Shown: positions 25,082-33,425 of the stretch, piece by piece | Numbering within the stretch: position 1 is the stretch's first letter | How the letters are laid out: each line of letters opens with the position of its first letter | Source of the DNA: Roseibium algicola | GTDB taxonomy: Bacteria; Pseudomonadota; Alphaproteobacteria; Rhizobiales; Stappiaceae | Assembly (NCBI RefSeq): GCF_001999245.1 | Contig: NZ_CP019630.1 | Span: 3,749,001 to 3,813,000, forward strand | Reading direction: 5' to 3' | DNA: 64,000 bases | The notes under the pieces: generated by a model | Database searches by the model: none | What the model saw: the letters and a program-made list of their open reading frames with translations, nothing else | Told to the model about the DNA's origin: nothing | Made by a program: the position numbers and the translations under genes

Positions 25082-25752
25082 ACTCCGGCGACGACAAGCC
25101 AATGGATTTCTGGTCAAGGCGCAAGGCTGCGGTTCGCGAGGCCGAAGCCGCGGAGGTCGAGCGCCGGGACGCTGAGCTTGAAACCGCGAAACGGGTCGAG
25201 CTGGAAGAAAAGACCGACGCGGAAATCCTGGAAGAACTTGGACTGCCTGATCCCGACAGCCTGCAGAAGGACGATGATTTCACGCAGTTCCTGGCCAAGA
25301 CCGTGCCGGAGCGTCTGCGCCGGAGGGCATTGCGCCGTTTGTGGCTGTCCAACCCCGTTCTCGCCAATCTCGATGGCCTGAACGATTATGACGATGATTT
25401 TACCGATGCATCGACCGCCGGTCAGGTGGTGAAGACCGCCTATGAAGTTGGTCGTGGATTCTTGAAAAAAATCTCTGAAACGGAGCCGGACGAAAACTCG
25501 GACGCTACGCAGGCCGGAGAAGGTGAAGTACTTTCCGGGCAAAGTGATTCTGCTGCGCCGCAATCGGAACAACTTGCTGCAGCGCAGCATACTTATGTCG
25601 AAAATGGAAAAACATCTATTCGATTGACGCAAAGAGACGAGAAGGTGCAAATTAGTGAAATTGGAACTATTGTGTCTGATGAAACAGCACTGGTCGAAAC
25701 CGAAGAAGAGCGCCTGCCGAAACGGCGCCGAATGCGTTTCGACTTTGATTAA
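25078..25752 (+). CDS. DUF3306 family protein
   Basis: The 224-residue acidic protein starts DFWSRRKAAVREAEAAE and contains TVPERLRRRALRRLWLSNPVL, both typical of DUF3306. A low-complexity acidic tail (about 130-215) ends in the basic RRRMRFDFD. The start GTG at 25078 overlaps the DUF3305 stop; an ATG at 25102 just before the DFW motif is the alternative. The base composition falls in the tail (A/T-rich codons after 25600), unlike its neighbours. Its role in the formate dehydrogenase system is unknown; co-occurrence is the only evidence. Confidence 0.85.
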   Translation: MNSGDDKPMDFWSRRKAAVREAEAAEVERRDAELETAKRVELEEKTDAEILEELGLPDPDSLQKDDDFTQFLAKTVPERLRRRALRRLWLSNPVLANLDGLNDYDDDFTDASTAGQVVKTAYEVGRGFLKKISETEPDENSDATQAGEGEVLSGQSDSAAPQSEQLAAAQHTYVENGKTSIRLTQRDEKVQISEIGTIVSDETALVETEEERLPKRRRMRFDFD

Positions 25753-25815
25753 TACTAAAGTCTAAGAAGTTTTTGCGCCAGAAAAGCACCGCGTGTGTGG
25801 GAGGAAAAGGCTCGA

Positions 25816-26424
25816 ATGGCCGTTGTGGCGAGGGAATTCATTATCGAACCGGAAGATCAGGCCCGGTCCGAATTGTACGACTTTCTGGCACTGGTGCTTG
25901 CGCGCCCGGCCGGAGCCGAACTGCTCGAGCAGATTGCAGGCCTGCAGGGCGGTGACACGCCTCTGGGCAATGCTCTCAATGTGCTTGCCAGAATTGCGGC
26001 AGTGACGACGCCGGAGACGGCCGAGCGTGAATTCAATGCCCTTTTCGTCGGTCTCGGGCGCGGCGAACTGCTGCCATACGCCAGCTATTACCTGACAGGG
26101 TTCCTCAACGAAAAGCCTCTCGCAAAGCTGCGCCAGGACATGGCGGAGCGCGGGATCGAGCGCGCTGAAGACAAGCACGAGCCGGAAGACAACATCGCAT
26201 CGCTGATGGAGATGATGGCGGGGATGATCCTCGGCCGTTTCGGCAAGGTGACGACTCTCAGCGAACAGAAGAGTTTCTTCAACGCCCACGTGGAACCCTG
26301 GGCGATACATTTCTTCACTGATCTGGAAGCGGCCGGAACATCGGTGTTCTACGGTGCTGTCGGATCGTTGGGGCGCCAGTTCATGGAAATCGAGGCACAG
26401 GGCTTCGACATGATCTCGAACTGA
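25816..26424 (+). CDS. TorD-family cytoplasmic chaperone for formate dehydrogenase
   Basis: The 202-residue all-helical protein matches TorD/DmsD chaperones. It has the N-terminal RSELYDFLALVLARP, the family region YASYYLTGFLNEKPLAKLRQ, and EPEDNIASLMEMMAGMI, which contains the conserved E(P)xDH-like segment. These proteins bind the twin-arginine signal of the catalytic subunit and help insert the molybdenum or tungsten cofactor. It sits just ahead of the small Tat protein and fdhA. The ATG at 25816 follows GAGGAAAAGGCTCGA; a GTG at 25795 is less likely. Confidence 0.88.
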   Translation: MAVVAREFIIEPEDQARSELYDFLALVLARPAGAELLEQIAGLQGGDTPLGNALNVLARIAAVTTPETAEREFNALFVGLGRGELLPYASYYLTGFLNEKPLAKLRQDMAERGIERAEDKHEPEDNIASLMEMMAGMILGRFGKVTTLSEQKSFFNAHVEPWAIHFFTDLEAAGTSVFYGAVGSLGRQFMEIEAQGFDMISN

Positions 26425-26482
26425 CGGTTGCATCTGAAATGGGGTGGCTTGGCCATCCATCTGCGAGAGGAGGAATGCGACA

Positions 26483-26683
26483 ATGAAACGACCCGAAACG
26501 GCAAGCCCCGAAGAGGGTACAGGCCGCCGGGACTTCCTGAAGCTGGCGGCGATTTCTGCCCCGGTTGCCGTGACCACGGTAACCGCCGGAACCACCGCTG
26601 AAGCGGCTGAACCGGATCTGGCTTCCGACAAGATGCAGGACACGGTTCATACCCGTGCCTACTACGACAGCGCCCGGTTCTAA
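26483..26683 (+). CDS. Small twin-arginine protein of formate dehydrogenase regions
   Basis: This is a 66-residue peptide with a twin-arginine motif (GRRDFLKLAAISAPVAVTTV, about 17-36) and a short mature tail ending AYYDSARF. It fits the family called 'formate dehydrogenase region TAT target' (FdhX-like). The ATG at 26483 has GAGGAGGAATGCGACA upstream; the frame is open from 26444. It lies 104 bp before fdhA. The role is unknown; it may occupy the chaperone or Tat system, or form a small subunit. Confidence 0.82.
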   Translation: MKRPETASPEEGTGRRDFLKLAAISAPVAVTTVTAGTTAEAAEPDLASDKMQDTVHTRAYYDSARF

Positions 26684-26787
26684 CTGGACCCTGTGAGACT
26701 TCCCCGGCCATGGTTGCGTGACGCCCGGACGCCGGTTCACAAATAACCCAGCCGTATCAGGTTCTGATACAAGCAAGGTAGGGCAAT

Positions 26788-29691
26788 ATGCTTAGGAAAA
26801 AGACCAATGGGGTTGCGCGACGCCCCCAAGGTGCAAGTATCCTGAAAGACGCTGCACACAAGTCGGTAGACCGCCGTACGTTCCTTAAGGGATCCGGTCT
26901 TGCCGCAGGCGGCCTGGCCGCCATTACCGTGACCGGAGGAACGGTCACCAAAGCCAAGGCACAATCCACCGGCGATGCCGTGAAGACCGTCAAGTCGATC
27001 TGCACGCACTGTTCCGTTGGCTGTACCGTTATCGCCGAAGTTTCCAGCGGAGTCTGGATCGGGCAGGAGCCCGGTTGGGACAGCCCGTTCAACCTGGGTG
27101 CCCACTGCGCCAAGGGAGCTTCCGTCCGCGAACACGCTCATGGCGAGCGCCGCCTGAAATATCCGATGAAAAAGGAAGGCGGAGAGTGGAAGCGGATCAG
27201 CTGGGATGAGGCGATCAACGAGATCGGCGACAAGATGCTACAGATCCGCGAAGAAAGCGGTCCGGACAGCGTCTACTGGCTCGGCTCGGCCAAGCACAGT
27301 AACGAGCAGGCTTATCTCTTCCGCAAGTTTGCAGGCTACTGGGGAACGAACAACGTCGACCACCAGGCCCGTATCTGCCACTCCACGACGGTTGCCGGCG
27401 TAGCGAACACATGGGGCTACGGCGCCATGACCAACAGCTACAACGACATCCACAATTCCAAGGCGATCTTCATCATTGGCGGCAATCCGGCGGAGGCTCA
27501 CCCCGTCTCCCTGCTGCACGTGCTGCGCGCCAAGGAACAGAACAACGCACCGCTGATCGTCTGCGATCCGCGTTTCACCCGCACCGCGGCCCATGCCGAC
27601 GAATATGTGCGCTTCCGTCCGGGTTCGGACGTTGCCCTCATCTGGGGCATTCTGTGGCACATCTTCGAAAACGGCTGGGAAGACAAGGAGTTCATCCGCA
27701 CCCGCGTGTGGGGTATGGACCAGATCCGCGAAGAAGTTGCCAAATGGACGCCCGATGAAGTCGAGCGTGTCACCGGTACGCCGGAAAGCCAGCTGAAGCG
27801 CGTGGCGCGGACGCTTGCCAACAACCGTCCGGGCACCGTGATCTGGTGCATGGGCGGCACCCAGCACACCAACGGCAACAACAACACCCGTGCCTACTGC
27901 ATCCTGCAGCTGGCTCTCGGCAACATGGGCACCGCCGGTGGCGGCACCAACATCTTCCGTGGCCACGACAACGTGCAGGGAGCGACCGACCTCGGTGTTC
28001 TCGCCGACACGCTGCCGGGCTATTACGGCCTGACCGCCGGCTCCTGGGCTCACTGGGCTCGTGTGTGGGAAGAAGATCTGGATTGGCTGAAAGGCCGCTT
28101 CGGCACCATCAAGGGTGCGGACGGCAAGGACAAGGCCATGATGAACCTGACCGGTATCCCGGTCAGCCGCTGGATCGATGGTGTCCTTGAAGCCAAGGAA
28201 AACCTGGAACAGCCGGACAACACGCGTGCGATGGTGCTGTGGGGCCATGCCCCGAACTCCCAGACCCGTTTGCCGGAAATGAAACAGGCTATGGAAAAGC
28301 TCGACCTTCTGGTCGTGGTTGATCCCTATCCGACTGTTTCGGCAATCCTGCACGACCGCACCGACGGCTGTTACCTGCTGCCGGCCTCGACCCAGTTCGA
28401 GACCCGTGGTTCGGTGACCGCTTCCAACCGGTCGCTGCAGTGGCGCGAACAGGTGATTGCACCGCTGTTTGAATCCAAGCCCGACCACACGATCATCGCC
28501 ATGTTCGCCAAGAAGTTCGGTTTCGACGACCGTCTCTTCCGCAACATCGGCATGGACGGGGACGAGCCGAACATCGAGGACCTGACACGCGAGTTCAACC
28601 GCGGCATGTGGACGGTGGGCTACACCGGCCAGTCGCCTGAGCGTATCAAGTCGCACATGGAGAACCAGCACACCTTCGACCGCACCACGCTGCGTGCAGT
28701 CGGTGGTCCGAACGACGGCGAGTTCTACGGCATGCCGTGGCCGTGCTGGGGCACCGCAGAGATGAAACACCCGGGAACGGCAAATCTCTACGACATGTCC
28801 ATGCCGGTCGCTGAAGGCGGTCTGTGCTTCCGTGCCCGTTACGGCGTGGAGCGTGATGGCCAGAACCTTCTTGCGGAAGGGGTCTCCAACCCCGGTGCGG
28901 ATATTCAGGACGGCTATCCCGAGTTCACCATGCAGATGCTGATCGACCTCGGCTGGGATGGTGACCTGACGGCCGAAGAGCGTCAGTCGATCGAGACTGT
29001 TGCCGGCGCTGCGGACAAGATCGGCACCGTGAACTGGAAAACCGACCTTTCGGGCGGTATCCAGCGCGTGGCGATCGCCCATGGCTGTGCCCCGTTCGGC
29101 AACGCCAAGGCGCGTGCCGTTGTGTGGACCTTCCCGGATCCGGTGCCGCTGCACCGCGAGCCGCTCTACACCAACCGGCGGGATCTGGTCGCGGACTATC
29201 CGACCTATGCCGACAAGTCGTTCTGGCGGGTTCCGACACTCTATGCGTCGATCCAGAAGAACGATTTCTCCAAGGACTTCCCGATCATCCTCACATCCGG
29301 CCGTCTGGTCGAATACGAGGGCGGCGGGGACGAAACCCGGTCGAACCCCTGGCTGGCTGAACTCCAGCAGAACATGTTCGTCGAAATCAATCCGCGGGAT
29401 GCCAACAATCTCGGGGTGCGTGACGGCGCACAGGTCTGGGTCGAAGGCCCGGAGGGCGGCAAGGTCAAGGTCATGGCGATGGTTACCGAACGTGTCGGCG
29501 AAGGCGTTGCCTTCATGCCGTTCCACTTCGGTGGTCATTACCAGGGCGAGGACCTGAGGTCGAAGTATCCGAAGGGTGCAGACCCCTATGTGCTTGGGGA
29601 AAGCTGTAACACCGCTCAGACCTACGGGTATGACTCGGTGACCCAGATGCAAGAGACCAAGGCTACTCTCTGCAAGATCTCGGCAGCGTAA
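26788..29691 (+). CDS. fdhA: Formate dehydrogenase catalytic subunit, Tat-exported, bis-MGD (Mo/W)
   Basis: The 967-residue protein has a twin-arginine signal (DRRTFLKGSGLAAGG, 28-42), so it works on the periplasmic side. The N-terminal cluster motif is C72-x2-C75-x3-C79 ... C107. The active site is ARICHSTTV with Cys197-His198, that is, a cysteine-type rather than selenocysteine FDH. The molybdopterin-binding domains follow (GGNPAEAHPV, MGGTQHTNG, and the C-terminal GRLVEYEGGGDETRSNPW). It oxidises formate to CO2 and passes electrons to the FdhB clusters. The adjacent tungstate importer hints that tungsten may be used. AAGGTAGGG precedes the start. Eight bases after its stop, AGGAGG drives fdhB. 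Confidence 0.95.
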   Translation: MLRKKTNGVARRPQGASILKDAAHKSVDRRTFLKGSGLAAGGLAAITVTGGTVTKAKAQSTGDAVKTVKSICTHCSVGCTVIAEVSSGVWIGQEPGWDSPFNLGAHCAKGASVREHAHGERRLKYPMKKEGGEWKRISWDEAINEIGDKMLQIREESGPDSVYWLGSAKHSNEQAYLFRKFAGYWGTNNVDHQARICHSTTVAGVANTWGYGAMTNSYNDIHNSKAIFIIGGNPAEAHPVSLLHVLRAKEQNNAPLIVCDPRFTRTAAHADEYVRFRPGSDVALIWGILWHIFENGWEDKEFIRTRVWGMDQIREEVAKWTPDEVERVTGTPESQLKRVARTLANNRPGTVIWCMGGTQHTNGNNNTRAYCILQLALGNMGTAGGGTNIFRGHDNVQGATDLGVLADTLPGYYGLTAGSWAHWARVWEEDLDWLKGRFGTIKGADGKDKAMMNLTGIPVSRWIDGVLEAKENLEQPDNTRAMVLWGHAPNSQTRLPEMKQAMEKLDLLVVVDPYPTVSAILHDRTDGCYLLPASTQFETRGSVTASNRSLQWREQVIAPLFESKPDHTIIAMFAKKFGFDDRLFRNIGMDGDEPNIEDLTREFNRGMWTVGYTGQSPERIKSHMENQHTFDRTTLRAVGGPNDGEFYGMPWPCWGTAEMKHPGTANLYDMSMPVAEGGLCFRARYGVERDGQNLLAEGVSNPGADIQDGYPEFTMQMLIDLGWDGDLTAEERQSIETVAGAADKIGTVNWKTDLSGGIQRVAIAHGCAPFGNAKARAVVWTFPDPVPLHREPLYTNRRDLVADYPTYADKSFWRVPTLYASIQKNDFSKDFPIILTSGRLVEYEGGGDETRSNPWLAELQQNMFVEINPRDANNLGVRDGAQVWVEGPEGGKVKVMAMVTERVGEGVAFMPFHFGGHYQGEDLRSKYPKGADPYVLGESCNTAQTYGYDSVTQMQETKATLCKISAA

Positions 29692-29703
29692 GGAGGACGA
29701 CAA

Positions 29704-30297
29704 ATGGCAAGATCAAAGTTCCTTTGCGACGCCGAACGCTGCATTGAGTGCAATGCCTGCGTCACGGCCTGCAAGAACGAGCACGAGGTGCCGTGGGGCA
29801 TCAACCGCCGCCGTGTTGTGACCATCAATGATGGCAAACCGGGCGAACGGTCGATCTCCGTGGCCTGCATGCACTGCTCGGACGCACCCTGCATGGCGGT
29901 GTGCCCGGTGGACTGTTTCTACCAGACCGAAGAAGGCGTGGTGCTTCACTCGAAGGACCTGTGCATTGGCTGCGGCTACTGCTTCTACGCCTGTCCGTTC
30001 GGCGCACCGCAATTCCCGCAAGCGGGCAATTTCGGATCGCGCGGCAAGATGGACAAATGCACCTTCTGTGCAGGTGGTCCGGAAGAAAACAACTCCACTG
30101 CAGAGTTCGCGAAATACGGCCGCAACCGTATCGCGGAAGGCAAGTTGCCGCTCTGCGCGGAAATGTGCTCCACCAAGGCCCTGCTCGCGGGTGATGGCGA
30201 CGTCGTGTCGGCCATCTACCGCGAACGTGTGGTTGCCCGCGGCTTCGGCTCGGGCGCCTGGGGCTGGGGTACCGCTTACGGCCAGAAAGGCGGCTGA
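29704..30297 (+). CDS. fdhB: Formate dehydrogenase iron-sulfur subunit
   Basis: The 197-residue protein has the ferredoxin-like motifs CIECNACVTACKNEH, CMHCSDAPCMAVCP and CIGCGYCFYACPFGAP, plus CTFC and the late LPLCAEMCSTKA. That is enough for four [4Fe-4S] clusters. It carries electrons from FdhA to the cytochrome b subunit. At 197 residues it is the short FdhB type without the C-terminal transmembrane helix found in Escherichia coli FdnH. AGGAGGACGACAA precedes the ATG. A hairpin with no T-run lies between this gene and fdhC. Confidence 0.95.
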   Translation: MARSKFLCDAERCIECNACVTACKNEHEVPWGINRRRVVTINDGKPGERSISVACMHCSDAPCMAVCPVDCFYQTEEGVVLHSKDLCIGCGYCFYACPFGAPQFPQAGNFGSRGKMDKCTFCAGGPEENNSTAEFAKYGRNRIAEGKLPLCAEMCSTKALLAGDGDVVSAIYRERVVARGFGSGAWGWGTAYGQKGG

Positions 30298-30372
30298 TCC
30301 CTTGCGGGGTGAGGGCAGACCGGCACGCCGGACTGCCTGTCACGCTTGGGTAGATGCCTGAAAGAAACGTAG

Positions 30373-30398
30373 GCGGGGCGGCTTTACAGCCGCCCCGC
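30373..30398 (+). terminator. Perfect 11-bp hairpin between fdhB and fdhC
   Basis: GCGGGGCGGCT (30373-30383), loop TTAC, AGCCGCCCCGC (30388-30398). The stem is perfect, but TCGTCTCC rather than a T-tract follows, so it is not a standard terminator. It may protect the fdhAB mRNA 3' end or reduce fdhC expression relative to fdhAB. Confidence 0.6.
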
Positions 30399-30435
30399 TC
30401 GTCTCCGGTTGTAATCGACAATGAGGTTTGCGGTC

Positions 30436-31662
30436 ATGAAACGCGTGACTATGGCTTTGCTTGTTCTTCTGGCCTTTCTTGGTGCAGGTCTGGGGACAGG
30501 GTTTGCACAGGATACGTCCGCCGACCGGTCGGCGACCGGTGGTGCGCAGACGCTTGAAGACATCATGAAGCGCCAGCGTGGCGAGAAGGTCGACTACGAC
30601 TTCCGCCGCAACAACACCGGTGATCCGGACGACGCGGCGTCGATTTCCTCACAGCTCGGGACGCTTGGCGGTGTCTCCGATCCGGAGCTCTGGCGGGCAC
30701 TGCGGTATGGCTCCGCGGATGTAACAGTCTCTTCCGGTGGATTTGCAGCAACCGTTCTGATGCAGGATGGCGGCATGCGCTGGCTTGAATGGCGCAAGGG
30801 ACCACTTGCCACTTACGGCGCCTGGCTGCTCGGCGGGACCATCGTGCTGCTGGCCCTTTTCTATCTCATTCGCGGCCGTATTCGCATCGACGGCGAGAAG
30901 ACAGGCCGCACCATCACCCGCTTCAAGGCGATCGAGCGCTTCGGGCACTGGCTGCTTGCGGGATCCTTCGTCCTGCTTGGCATTACCGGCCTGCTGACGC
31001 TTTTCGGGCGCTTCGTGATCATCCCCATGATCGGCAAGGACGCTTTTGCGCCCGTCGCGCATTTCTCAAAGTGGATCCACAACAACGTCGCCTGGGCCTT
31101 CATGCTGGGCCTGATCATGGTGTTCGTGATGTGGGTCGCGCACAACATCCCGAACAAGACGGACGTGAAATGGATCGCCGTTGGTGGCGGGCTCTTCAAG
31201 AAGGGCGTGCACCCGCCGGCCAAGAAATTCAACTTCGGCCAGAAGCTGGTGTTCTGGGGGGTGATCGTCCTGGGCGCGTCGATCTCCGTTTCCGGTCTGT
31301 CGCTGCTGTTCCCGTTCGAAATGCCGATGTTTGCGGTCACCTTCGAAAAGCTCAACGCACTCGGCCTGCCGCAGCTGGTGGGTCTCGGTACATTGCCTAC
31401 CGCGCTTGCACCGCATGAGGAAATGCAATTTGCGCAACTGTGGCACGCCATTGTGGCCTTCGTGATGATGGCGCTGATCCTGGCGCATATCTACATCGGT
31501 TCCATCGGCATGGAAGGCGCCTATGACGCCATGGGCTCCGGCGAGGTTGAACTGCAGTGGGCGAAGGAGCACCACGGCCTCTGGGTGAAGGAAGTCGAAG
31601 AAGCTGAAAAGCGCGAAGCCGCCAAACATTCAGGCGGCGATAGCGCGGTTCCCGCCGAATAG
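30436..31662 (+). CDS. fdhC: Formate dehydrogenase cytochrome b subunit
   Basis: The 408-residue protein begins with a signal peptide (MKRVTMALLVLLAFLGAGLG, cleavage after GFAQ). A periplasmic segment of about 100 residues precedes a four-helix di-haem cytochrome b domain: TYGAWLLGGTIVLLALFYLI, FGHWLLAGSFVLLGITGLL, FMLGLIMVFVMWVAHN, VIVLGASISVSGLSLLF and IVAFVMMALILAHIYIGS. Helix histidines for haem are visible (FGHWLL, KWIHNNVAW, LWHAIVAF, LAHIYIG). It anchors FDH and passes electrons to quinone. I chose the ATG at 30436, with GAGG nine bases upstream; the ATG at 30421 has no ribosome site. Confidence 0.92.
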   Translation: MKRVTMALLVLLAFLGAGLGTGFAQDTSADRSATGGAQTLEDIMKRQRGEKVDYDFRRNNTGDPDDAASISSQLGTLGGVSDPELWRALRYGSADVTVSSGGFAATVLMQDGGMRWLEWRKGPLATYGAWLLGGTIVLLALFYLIRGRIRIDGEKTGRTITRFKAIERFGHWLLAGSFVLLGITGLLTLFGRFVIIPMIGKDAFAPVAHFSKWIHNNVAWAFMLGLIMVFVMWVAHNIPNKTDVKWIAVGGGLFKKGVHPPAKKFNFGQKLVFWGVIVLGASISVSGLSLLFPFEMPMFAVTFEKLNALGLPQLVGLGTLPTALAPHEEMQFAQLWHAIVAFVMMALILAHIYIGSIGMEGAYDAMGSGEVELQWAKEHHGLWVKEVEEAEKREAAKHSGGDSAVPAE

Positions 31663-31674
31663 GCCCGGCGTGAC

Positions 31675-33030
31675 ATGCCGTTTCAGCCGGATCCCGTATG
31701 GTTGCTTGCACGGGTCTTCGGGCCCGCTGCCGGCTTCCTTCTGACGCTGGTCTCCGCAGCCGGTAGCGCCGATTTCCAGACCCTGAAGGGCCACGGCGGC
31801 CCGGTTATGGATATCGACGTTTCCCTTGAGACCGGTCAGGTGGCCACTGCCAGCTTCGACAATTCGGTCGGCATCTGGAAAGACCGGGTGCCGCAATGGC
31901 TTGAGGGCCATGCGGCGGCGGTCAAGGTGGTTCAGTTTCTGGACGGCAGCCATCTGGTGTCCGGCGGAGACGACAACGAGCTTATTCTCTGGAACACCCG
32001 CGATAACTCGAACCGGGTTCTGGAAGGGCACACGGCCAAGATCATGGGGCTTGCGGTTTCCCCCGACAAGACGACGATTGCCAGCGCAAGCTGGGATGCA
32101 CGTGTGGGGCTGTGGCCGGTTGCTGGCGGCGAGCCGGCTTATCTTGCCGGACATGCAGCCGGGGTGAATGCGGTCGCGTTTTCAAGGGACGGGCGCCAGC
32201 TTTATTCAGCGTCGGTCGACGGGTCGATCAAGCTCTGGGATCTGGCAACGCAAAGTGAAAAGCGGGTCGTTGATCGCAACGGTTTCGGCATCAATGTCAT
32301 TGCCATTGGCGGTGAGGGTGACCGGGAGAGCTGGATTGCCTATGGCTCCCAGGACGGAGTGACGCGGATCGTCGATATCGAAACCGGCGAACGGCTGCAT
32401 GACTTCACTTTCGAGCGCCGGCCCATACTGGCCATGGCGGTCAGTCCGGATGGCTCACGTCTGGCGACCGGTGACGGTCATGGATATATCACCGTGTTCG
32501 ACACGACGTCCTGGGCGCTTGAAACGGATTTCCGGGCAGCACTGAAAGGTCCGATCTGGGCGCTCGCCTTTTCGAAGGACGGCGATGTGTTGCATGCGGG
32601 CGGCATCGAGAACATCGTCTATTCATGGCCGCTTGCGGATCTTGCAACATTCGATCCGATGGCAACCGAGACACCGCAATTCCTCAAGAAACCGGAAGAA
32701 ATGTCCAACGGCGAACGGCAGTTCGCGCGCAAATGCTCGATCTGCCACGCCCTGACCGGCGATACCGCGCGCAAGGCCGGGCCGACGCTTCATAACATCT
32801 TCGGCCGGCGTGCGGGCACTATTCCGGACTACCCCTATTCGGCGACCCTGTCAGGATCTGATATTGTCTGGTCGGAAGCGACGATCGATCAACTGTTCCT
32901 GGACGGCCCGGATCACTATATTCCCGGGTCGAAGATGCCGATGCAGCGGATTGTGGAACAGCAAGACCGTGACGACCTGATCGACTATCTGAAATCGGCG
33001 ACGGCGCCATCCGAAGGAGATACACAATGA
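31675..33030 (+). CDS. WD40 beta-propeller fused to a c-type cytochrome domain
   Basis: The 451-residue exported protein has a hydrophobic N-terminus (FGPAAGFLLTLVSAAGSA, 16-33). Seven or so WD40 blades follow from about 35 to 325 (for example FDNSVGIWKD, DNELILWNT, DARVGLWPV and DGSIKLWDL). The C-terminal cytochrome c domain has CSICH (C354, C357, H358) and a likely methionine ligand in PGSKMPM (M421 or M423). It lies 12 bp after fdhC on the same strand, so it probably takes part in formate-linked electron transfer in the periplasm, perhaps docking a partner through the propeller. The fusion and its place in the fdh operon are seen directly; the role is inference. Confidence 0.85.
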   Translation: MPFQPDPVWLLARVFGPAAGFLLTLVSAAGSADFQTLKGHGGPVMDIDVSLETGQVATASFDNSVGIWKDRVPQWLEGHAAAVKVVQFLDGSHLVSGGDDNELILWNTRDNSNRVLEGHTAKIMGLAVSPDKTTIASASWDARVGLWPVAGGEPAYLAGHAAGVNAVAFSRDGRQLYSASVDGSIKLWDLATQSEKRVVDRNGFGINVIAIGGEGDRESWIAYGSQDGVTRIVDIETGERLHDFTFERRPILAMAVSPDGSRLATGDGHGYITVFDTTSWALETDFRAALKGPIWALAFSKDGDVLHAGGIENIVYSWPLADLATFDPMATETPQFLKKPEEMSNGERQFARKCSICHALTGDTARKAGPTLHNIFGRRAGTIPDYPYSATLSGSDIVWSEATIDQLFLDGPDHYIPGSKMPMQRIVEQQDRDDLIDYLKSATAPSEGDTQ

Positions 33031-33155
33031 AAACAATGCTCATCGCGTTTGCCGCCATTATCGTGATTGCCATCGGCGCCAACCAGGTTCTGGAGCACCT
33101 GCGGTTTTCCAGCGCCGACTTCACGTCCAGCCCGTCCGTGCGCTTGGGGGAATAA
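33027..33155 (+). CDS. Small single-pass membrane peptide (42 aa)
   Basis: The ATG at 33027 overlaps the WD40-cytochrome stop (ATGA). The frame encodes 42 residues, MKTMLIAFAAIIVIAIGANQ followed by VLEHLRFSSADFTSSPSVRLGE. Residues 4-17 form one membrane helix, and a short polar tail follows. The four-base overlap with the upstream gene and the AAGGAGATACACA just before it support real translation. It is the last gene of the fdh operon. It may be a small subunit or assembly peptide of the formate oxidation complex; no family is recognised. Confidence 0.7.
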   Translation: MKTMLIAFAAIIVIAIGANQVLEHLRFSSADFTSSPSVRLGE

Positions 33156-33315
33156 CGATTACCCGCAATTCGACGGAAAAAGGCGACGCCTGCCGCTAAT
33201 TCTGTTGCACATGCGCTGTTGAAAGCTCATGAGCGGTACCTTGTGCGGCGCACAGGCCGTCCGCCCCGGGGTGCCCTTGAAGCTCGACGCAAGTCCAGTT
33301 GCATTTGACCAGGTC

Positions 33316-33347
33316 AAAAAAATCCCCCTCCTCGCGTGAGAAGGGGG
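33316..33347 (-). terminator. Rho-independent terminator downstream of tupA
   Basis: Read on the minus strand: CCCCCTTCTC, loop ACGC, GAGGAGGGGG, then ATTTTTTT. One G-T wobble is the only imperfection. It lies about 80 bp past the tupA stop. The rest of the 270-bp region between the fdh operon and tupA shows nothing else I can support. Confidence 0.85.
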
Positions 33348-33425
33348 AAGGTTTGAGCGGAGCATGCGACACAGATTGCTATCTGGCTCCACTCACTCGG
33401 AAAGCGAGAAGACGGTCAGACGGGC

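Noticed and set aside
27238..29703. An 821-codon antisense frame across fdhA.
   Set aside because: It is histidine/arginine/valine-rich shadow sequence with no recognisable family, opposite an unmistakable formate dehydrogenase.
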